From Victivallaceae bacterium (GTDB lineage Bacteria > Verrucomicrobiota > Lentisphaeria > Victivallales > Victivallaceae): DNA of 6,848 nt. This document shows positions 5,412 through 6,848 of this stretch, in pieces. Below the pieces are notes generated by a model. It was not told the DNA's origin and ran no database searches. It worked only from the letters and a program-made list of their open reading frames with translations. The stretch spans positions 1 through 6,848 of the forward strand of contig JAQUOK010000166.1 of assembly GCA_028717165.1 (NCBI GenBank). Reading direction: 5' to 3'. Numbering within the stretch: the stretch's first letter is position 1; each line of letters begins with the position of its first letter. The position numbers were made by a program, and so were the translations under genes.

Positions 5412-6584
5412 ATGTCTGGAATCAGCATGACGACACGGGAAAGGATTATTGCTGCGATAAAACACGAAGCGGTTGACCGCATTCCGATATCGCCCCGCAT
5501 TAATCCTCAGAATTACGGTTACGGCACGGCTTCTGTCCATGCCATGGTTAATTGCGGCAGGCAATATCATTACGATCCGCCTATTCCGTGCGGTTATCCG
5601 GCCGATTTAACCATTTTCAAGCGGGTCATGGCGGAGGCGGCCTATACGCAGGATGTGAATACCGTAATCAGCATAAAAGACGAAGGCGATACCTTGCGGG
5701 TTACTTGCGTTTTTGAAACCCCTGCCGGGAAACTGCAGCAGGTGAAAGTAAGACCCAAAGTCGGCCAGACAAAATACGGGACCAGTCCCAATCCCCATAT
5801 AGCCGAATTTCTGATAAAGGACGGAAAGGATTTGGAGAAAATGCGTTATTTGCTTCCGTCTGAACAAACGTTTTCGCTGGGAGACTATTTTGAGCTTGAA
5901 AAGATGTACTGGAATAACGCAGTTGTGATGCCTTCGATATGCGGTCCGTTTTCCCATACCGGTGGTAATTTTTGTGATATGTGTACTCTGATGATTGCTT
6001 ATTATGAGGACCGAGGCTTTTTCGATGAGTACATGAAGATTTTCAGTGAGTTCAGTCTGGCGCAATTACGGTGGTGTCTGGAACGGGGTATAAAACATTT
6101 TTTTCTGGTCTGGTTTTATGAATCGCTGTCGAGCGGCTGGTCACCGCAGATTTACCGGGAAGTATTCGCTCCTGAACTCAGGAAGCAGGTGGATCTGATC
6201 CATGCCGCGGATGGGATCGCGTGTTTTTACGATGACGGCAAATTGCTCGAAGCGCTCCCGTATATTACGGAGACCGGAGTTGACTGCATTGAAACCTGTA
6301 CGCCAGCACCGATGGGTGATTTTGATATTGCCGAGGCAAAAAGCCTCTATGGAAGCCAAGTCGCGTTTAAAGGGGGAATCGATATAGTAAATGTAATATG
6401 GCAGGGAACGCCGGAACTTATTGACCAGACGGTTTACGAATATATGAAAACCGGTTCGGCGGGAAGCGGGTTTCTGATCGGGACATGTGACACTATCCGT
6501 CCGGAGACCCCGAAACAGAATACGGATGCGTTTTTTATTGCCGCCAATAAATATGCAAAAGAATTTGCCTGTCTTACTAAATAA
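5412..6584 (+). CDS. Uroporphyrinogen decarboxylase (URO-D)-fold protein, methyltransferase-like, not HemE
   Basis: This 390-residue protein has URO-D superfamily features (PF01208, COG0407). The N-terminus TTRERIIAAIKHEAVDRIPI (7-26) is the usual opening of MtaA/MtbA-like members. A core GPFSHTG (178-184) follows, then YREVFAPELRKQVDLIHAADG (248-268), CFYDDGKLLEALP (271-283), ETGVDCIETCTP (287-298), VAFKGGIDIVNVIWQGTPELI (317-337) and SGFLIGTCDTIRPETPKQNTDAF (352-374). The Arg-rich MRQAGRY-type active-site loop of true HemE is absent, so haem synthesis is unlikely. The His-X-Cys zinc motif of corrinoid methyltransferases is replaced by YDDG (273-276). The reaction is therefore unknown; related genes often sit in PVC-group sugar clusters beside Gfo/Idh oxidoreductases, as here. 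AGGAG (5397-5401) lies 10 nt before the ATG. Met6 is an alternative start with no better ribosome site. There is no signal peptide, so it is cytosolic. An 18-bp gap to the next gene indicates co-transcription and probably a shared pathway. Confidence 0.85.
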   Translation: MSGISMTTRERIIAAIKHEAVDRIPISPRINPQNYGYGTASVHAMVNCGRQYHYDPPIPCGYPADLTIFKRVMAEAAYTQDVNTVISIKDEGDTLRVTCVFETPAGKLQQVKVRPKVGQTKYGTSPNPHIAEFLIKDGKDLEKMRYLLPSEQTFSLGDYFELEKMYWNNAVVMPSICGPFSHTGGNFCDMCTLMIAYYEDRGFFDEYMKIFSEFSLAQLRWCLERGIKHFFLVWFYESLSSGWSPQIYREVFAPELRKQVDLIHAADGIACFYDDGKLLEALPYITETGVDCIETCTPAPMGDFDIAEAKSLYGSQVAFKGGIDIVNVIWQGTPELIDQTVYEYMKTGSAGSGFLIGTCDTIRPETPKQNTDAFFIAANKYAKEFACLTK

Positions 6585-6602
6585 AGGAAAGGAATTAAAC
6601 CT

Positions 6603-6848
6603 ATGGATAATGAATTGAAAATCGCAGTAATCGGACTGGATACCAGCCACGCGGTGGAATTTCCGCGTCGAATGCAGGCATCGGATTTCCCGGCGGAGAA
6701 TAAAATTTCAGGCATGCGCGCAATTGCCTGCCACCCCTTTTTACAGCGAGGAAGGACAGGATACCAGACAAAAGCAACTGGAAGCGTGGAACGTAAAAGT
6801 AAGCCGTGATTTTAATGAAACGGTAAAGAACTGTGATGCCATACTGCT
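6603..6848 (+). pseudogene. Gfo/Idh/MocA-family oxidoreductase, N-terminal part, frameshifted near 6734-6742 and cut by window edge
   Basis: The first 46 codons read MDNELKIAVIGLDTSHAVEF, then ISGMRAIACHPF: the first beta-strand, NAD(P)-binding turn and second strand of a Rossmann fold (PF01408). The turn is GLDTSH (11-16) rather than GxGxxG, a variant I associate with PVC-group members. In this frame the ORF then becomes low-complexity and stops at 6807-6809. In the +1 frame from 6742 the coding continues as YSEEGQDTRQKQLEAWNVKV and then SRDFNETVKNCDAILL, open to the last base (34 codons from 6745). This is the expected continuation, including the third strand and the DAILL segment. One surplus base in CCCCTTTTT (6734-6742) explains the switch: with four Ts the protein reads HPFYSEEGQD. 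It may be a true inactivating mutation or an assembly/sequencing error. AAGGAAAGGAA (6584-6594) provides the ribosome site, about 9 nt before the ATG and 18 bp after the URO-D-like gene. Members oxidise or reduce sugars and cyclitols with NAD(P). Confidence 0.8.

Noticed and set aside
5607..6065. Minus-strand ORF of 152 codons inside the URO-D-like gene
   Set aside because: It is antisense to a well-supported gene, has no domain signal, and its composition is as expected for a shadow frame. The same applies to 6141-6650, 4376-4702, 4068-4379 and 2981-3253.
5412..6584. HemE, uroporphyrinogen decarboxylase of haem synthesis
   Set aside because: The conserved N-terminal Arg-containing active-site loop is missing and the gene is in a sugar-type operon.
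6734..6746. Programmed ribosomal frameshift in the oxidoreductase gene
   Set aside because: The required shift is +1 and there is no recognised +1 slippery context (rare codon or stop in the A site). The frame-0 heptamer is C TTT TTA, not a standard -1 site either. A simple insertion explains it better.
6603..6809. A stand-alone 68-residue small protein
   Set aside because: Only its first 46 residues carry Rossmann signal. The remainder is an out-of-frame reading after the homopolymer run, while the +1 frame continues the family sequence.

Overview
The window looks like a chromosomal stretch of a Lentisphaerota/Verrucomicrobiota-type bacterium (PVC group; Victivallis-like is my best guess). 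The evidence is combinatorial: a pseudopilin-like protein with the FTLIELLVVIAIIAILAA leader common in that group, a GntR-HTH/LacI-sensor hybrid regulator, a GHL10-type glycoside hydrolase-like protein, a URO-D-fold protein that is not HemE, and a Gfo/Idh/MocA oxidoreductase with a GLDTSH nucleotide-binding loop. No rRNA or other phylogenetic marker is present, so this placement is inference.

Layout: positions 1-186 (minus strand) hold the N-terminal part of folD, which runs off the left edge. Divergent from it is an endonuclease/exonuclease/phosphatase (EEP) family hydrolase (302-1045). These two look like housekeeping genes. A 200-bp A/T-rich gap then carries a near-consensus promoter (TTGATT-17-TATAAT, 1181-1209) for the regulator gene (1246-2370). 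The regulator stop codon abuts a hairpin (2371-2397). This runs directly into a second promoter (TTGAAT-17-TATACT, 2396-2424), whose -10 box sits at the centre of a perfect 7-bp-arm inverted repeat (2410-2432), the best operator candidate in the window. A leader of about 115 nt follows, containing a strong Shine-Dalgarno and a 19-codon ORF (2452-2511).

Downstream are four co-directional genes with short gaps (41, 75 and 18 bp): pseudopilin (2548-3240), exported GHL10-like glycosidase (3282-5336), URO-D-fold protein (5412-6584), and a Gfo/Idh oxidoreductase (6603 to the right edge). The last gene carries an apparent one-base insertion in a C/T homopolymer run near 6734-6742. The 68-residue ORF ending at 6809 is therefore a truncated reading; the true frame continues in +1 to the window end.

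Working model (inference): a sugar-responsive regulator controls one envelope-to-cytoplasm catabolic module. The pseudopilin and the secreted glycosidase act outside, while the URO-D-like protein and the dehydrogenase process the product inside. The URO-D-like protein lacks the His-X-Cys motif of corrinoid methyltransferase relatives, so its chemistry is open. No mobile element, tRNA, rRNA or CRISPR was seen.
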